This document shows, one piece after another, positions 59,245 to 60,918 of a stretch of 60,918 nucleotides of DNA; within the stretch, counting starts at the first letter, position 1; the number at the start of each line of letters is the position of its first letter. Source of the DNA: Mycobacterium sp. 852002-51961_SCH5331710 (GTDB lineage Bacteria; Actinomycetota; Actinomycetes; Mycobacteriales; Mycobacteriaceae). The notes under the pieces are model-generated. The model searched no databases. It saw only the letters and a program-made list of their open reading frames with translations, and was not told where the DNA came from. The stretch is taken from contig NZ_LZSQ01000130.1 in assembly GCF_001665535.1 (NCBI RefSeq), forward strand, positions 1 to 60,918, in the 5' to 3' direction. A program made the translations under genes and the position numbers.

Positions 59245-60360
59245 GTGGCCGATGACTTCGACGTCGAAGGGTCCGGTCTGCTCGACGGACTCGAAGGTGA
59301 CGAACGCGCCGAACGCGCCGAATTGGTTTCGTGGTTGGTGAGCAGAGGCATCGACGTCGAGGTGATCCGCAACGCCTACCTGCCGATGCTGCTCGCCGCG
59401 CGTCAGGCACTGGGCGACGACGGCGTCTACGTCTCCACCCGGGAGACCAGCGAGAAGACGGGCATCGATCTCGACCTTCTGCAGCGCATCCAACGCGCGA
59501 TGGGGCTGCCCACCGTCGACGACCCCGATGCGAAGGTCCATCTGCGCGCCGACGCCGAAGCCGCGGCATACGCACAGCGGTTCATCGAGATCGGGATCCT
59601 GCCGGACCAGATCATCCAGATCACCCGGGTACTCGCCGAGGGGTTGTCGAAGGCCGCCGAGGTGATGCGGTACGCCGGGCTCGCTTCGGTGCTCGACCCA
59701 GGCGCGTCGGAGCTCGTCATCGCCAAGAACGCCGAGGCGTTGGTGCGGACCGCAAACCCGCTGCTGGGCCCCATGATTCAGGACATGTTGCGGTTGCAGT
59801 TGCGGCATCTGATGGAGACCGAGGCGATCACCGCCTCCGAACGCGCGAAGGGCCAACGGCTGCCGGGTGCGCGGCTCGTGACGATCGCGTTCGCCGACCT
59901 CGTCGGCTTCACCCGGCTCGGTGAGGCCGTGCCGCCCGAAGATCTCGAGCGCCTCGCCCACCGGTTGTTCGATCTCGCGCACGAGGTGTCCGTCCCGCCC
60001 GTCCGGTTCGTCAAGACGATCGGTGACGAGGTGATGCTCGTCAGCCAGGAACCGGTGCCGCTGCTGGAGGCGGCGCTGACCCTCGTCGAAAAGACCAACG
60101 ACGACGAGGATTTCCCACGGCTTCGCGTCGGCCTCGCCACGGGGATGGCCGTGAGCCGAACCGGTGACTGGTTCGGCGGGGCGGTCAATCTCGCGAGCCG
60201 CGTCACGGGCGCCGCTCGGCCCGGCTCCGTCCTGGTCTCGGAGTCGACGCACGAGGCGATCGGCGAAGACGAGCGGTTTTCGTTCTCGTTCGCGGGGTCC
60301 CGGCACTTGAAGGGGATCAAGTCCGATGTGAAGTTGTTCCGCGTGCGGCGGGCGGACTGA
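59245..60360 (+). CDS. pH-sensing adenylate cyclase (Rv1264-like)
   Basis: The 371-residue class IIIb/c-type cyclase makes cAMP. The N-terminal 200 residues are the helical autoinhibitory domain of the Rv1264 holoenzyme, which activates at acid pH. The catalytic domain has metal Asp218 (FADLVGFT), Asp261 and purine-binding Lys257 (VKTIGDEVML), and the intact transition-state pair Asn315/Arg319 (GGAVNLASR). All catalytic residues are canonical. GTG 59245 aligns with the M. tuberculosis start region, and the promoter implies a leaderless mRNA. Confidence 0.94.
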   Translation: MADDFDVEGSGLLDGLEGDERAERAELVSWLVSRGIDVEVIRNAYLPMLLAARQALGDDGVYVSTRETSEKTGIDLDLLQRIQRAMGLPTVDDPDAKVHLRADAEAAAYAQRFIEIGILPDQIIQITRVLAEGLSKAAEVMRYAGLASVLDPGASELVIAKNAEALVRTANPLLGPMIQDMLRLQLRHLMETEAITASERAKGQRLPGARLVTIAFADLVGFTRLGEAVPPEDLERLAHRLFDLAHEVSVPPVRFVKTIGDEVMLVSQEPVPLLEAALTLVEKTNDDEDFPRLRVGLATGMAVSRTGDWFGGAVNLASRVTGAARPGSVLVSESTHEAIGEDERFSFSFAGSRHLKGIKSDVKLFRVRRAD

Positions 60361-60373
60361 ACTTGTCGGTGGT

Positions 60374-60389
60374 TCGAACTATTGTTCGA
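60374..60389 (+). promoter_or_regulatory. LexA SOS box
   Basis: TCGAACTATTGTTCGA matches the mycobacterial LexA consensus TCGAAC-N4-GTTCGA without mismatch. The internal TATTGT (60380-60385) fits a -10 hexamer, so LexA would sit on the promoter. Confidence 0.93.
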
Positions 60390-60391
60390 TT

Positions 60392-60454
60392 ATGGCTGAA
60401 GAAGGCTCGATACCTCGGACCCTAAGCCGGGTCTACGACAGGTCGCAGGCCTGA
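60392..60454 (+). CDS. Putative 20-codon leader ORF between SOS box and 13E12 gene
   Basis: ATG 60392 is six bases after the TATTGT hexamer and could be a leaderless start. The frame encodes 20 residues (MAEEGSIPRTLSRVYDRSQA) and its stop ends one base before the ATG of the 13E12 gene, which is in another frame. Translational coupling is plausible because the downstream ATG lacks a ribosome site. Expression is unproved. Confidence 0.4.
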   Translation: MAEEGSIPRTLSRVYDRSQA

Positions 60455-60455
60455 C

Positions 60456-60918
60456 ATGAGTGGGGGCGGGGTCGCCGATCGGGGGCAAGTTGTGAAGGCT
60501 CTTGATGCGTTGGACGCCGCGGTGGATGAGCTTGTTGGTTTGTCGGTGGAGGGGTTGGGGTCGCGTGATTTGGTGGAGGTGTTGTTTCGGTGTGAGCGGG
60601 TGGTTCGGCGGTTGCCGGTGGTCGATCATGCGGTGATCGCCCGGCTGGTGGCCGAAGTGGAGCCGAGGGCGGTGGGGGCGTGTTCGTGGCCGGAGGCGAT
60701 AGCGACGGTGTTGCAGGTGTCGCGTAAGGAGGCCAGGCGTCGTATCGCGTCGGCGGCGGTGTTGGGTCCGCGGCGCGCGTTGACCGGTGAAGCGCTGGCG
60801 CCGGTGTTGGAGGCCACGGCGACAGCCCAGGCGCGCGGAGCGTTGGGTGGTGAGCAGGTCGGCATCATCGAGAGGTTCTTCGATCAGTTGCCCGCGCAGG
60901 TCAACTATGAGGCCCGCG
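60456..60918 (+). CDS. 13E12-type DUF222/HNH endonuclease family protein, partial
   Basis: The frame is open from ATG 60456 to the window end (154 residues). Segments such as LVEVLFRCERVVRRLPVVDH, SWPEAIATVLQVSRKEARRR, AAVLGPRRALTGEALAPVLE and LGGEQVGIIERFFDQLP are the DUF222 part of the 13E12 repeat family; an HNH nuclease domain normally follows, here outside the window. A perfect LexA box upstream indicates DNA-damage induction, known for some 13E12 genes. Codon use is richer in GTG/TTG than in neighbours. Confidence 0.88.
   Translation, partial: MSGGGVADRGQVVKALDALDAAVDELVGLSVEGLGSRDLVEVLFRCERVVRRLPVVDHAVIARLVAEVEPRAVGACSWPEAIATVLQVSRKEARRRIASAAVLGPRRALTGEALAPVLEATATAQARGALGGEQVGIIERFFDQLPAQVNYEAR

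Overview
The window is chromosomal DNA of a high-GC actinobacterium, almost certainly a rapidly growing Mycobacterium (Mycolicibacterium). Gene order and protein sequences follow the M. tuberculosis block Rv1220c to Rv1264 nearly gene for gene: O-methyltransferase, sigE-rseA-htrA-tatB, mrp, lpqY-sugABC, corA, mdh, lpqZ, kgd, lprE, deaD, cyp130, tap, udgB, amiB2 and the Rv1264-type adenylate cyclase. IdeR, CRP and LexA-type operators and leaderless promoters fit the same assignment. All homology statements come from reading the sequence; no database was searched.

Layout. 1-895: right-hand part of an IS30-family element, broken by the window edge and abutting half of a palindromic repeat. 979-5040: O-methyltransferase diverging from the envelope-stress operon sigE-rseA-htrA-tatB. 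5051-10312: minus-strand genes for a LAS-type peptidase-like protein, Mrp, a lytic-transglycosylase-like protein with a CRP box upstream, and a DUF1003/channel-less MgtE pair. 10332-13014: a malyl-CoA-lyase-like enzyme, two DUF4190 proteins and an Rv1234-like membrane protein. 13189-18169: the trehalose-recycling ABC transporter lpqY-sugA-sugB-sugC, translationally coupled to a suppressor-of-fused-domain gene. 18166-23299: corA, mdh, malic enzyme, lpqZ and an SDR. 23363-27385: a strong hairpin, a 53-bp tandem repeat running into the 3' end of kgd, and kgd itself. 27545-31667: a membrane protein and two MFS exporters. 31664-38906: FAD oxidase, RecB-like nuclease/SF1 helicase, lprE and deaD. 38903-40873: an acyltransferase and an IdeR-boxed siderophore-interacting protein. 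40910-44222: TetR, cyp130 and a second FAD oxidase. 44322-50677: a LuxR/STAND regulator with an acyl-CoA ligase, then tap and udgB. 50747-60918: LLM oxidoreductase, F420-type nitroreductase, HIT, VOC, AraC, amiB2, a cyclase-STAND-TPR regulator, a hypoxanthine-DNA-glycosylase-like protein, the Rv1264-type cyclase, and a partial 13E12/HNH gene behind a perfect SOS box.

Genes that work together. SigE, RseA, HtrA and TatB handle envelope stress. LpqY-SugABC recovers trehalose released during mycolate transfer. Mdh, malic enzyme, Kgd and the malyl-CoA-lyase-like enzyme touch malate and 2-oxoglutarate. CorA and the MgtE-like protein concern Mg2+. cAMP recurs: two class III cyclase genes and one CRP-type operator.

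Differences from the M. tuberculosis order, as I recall it, fall at a few junctions. The relBE interval (between kgd and the Rv1245c-type SDR) holds a hairpin plus a minisatellite. The vapBC33/PE_PGRS23 interval holds a malic enzyme. Extra genes are the SIP, LuxR-FadD, VOC-AraC and cyclase-STAND/glycosylase pairs. No tRNA, rRNA, CRISPR array or prophage was seen, and no stretch over 300 bases lacks a gene.
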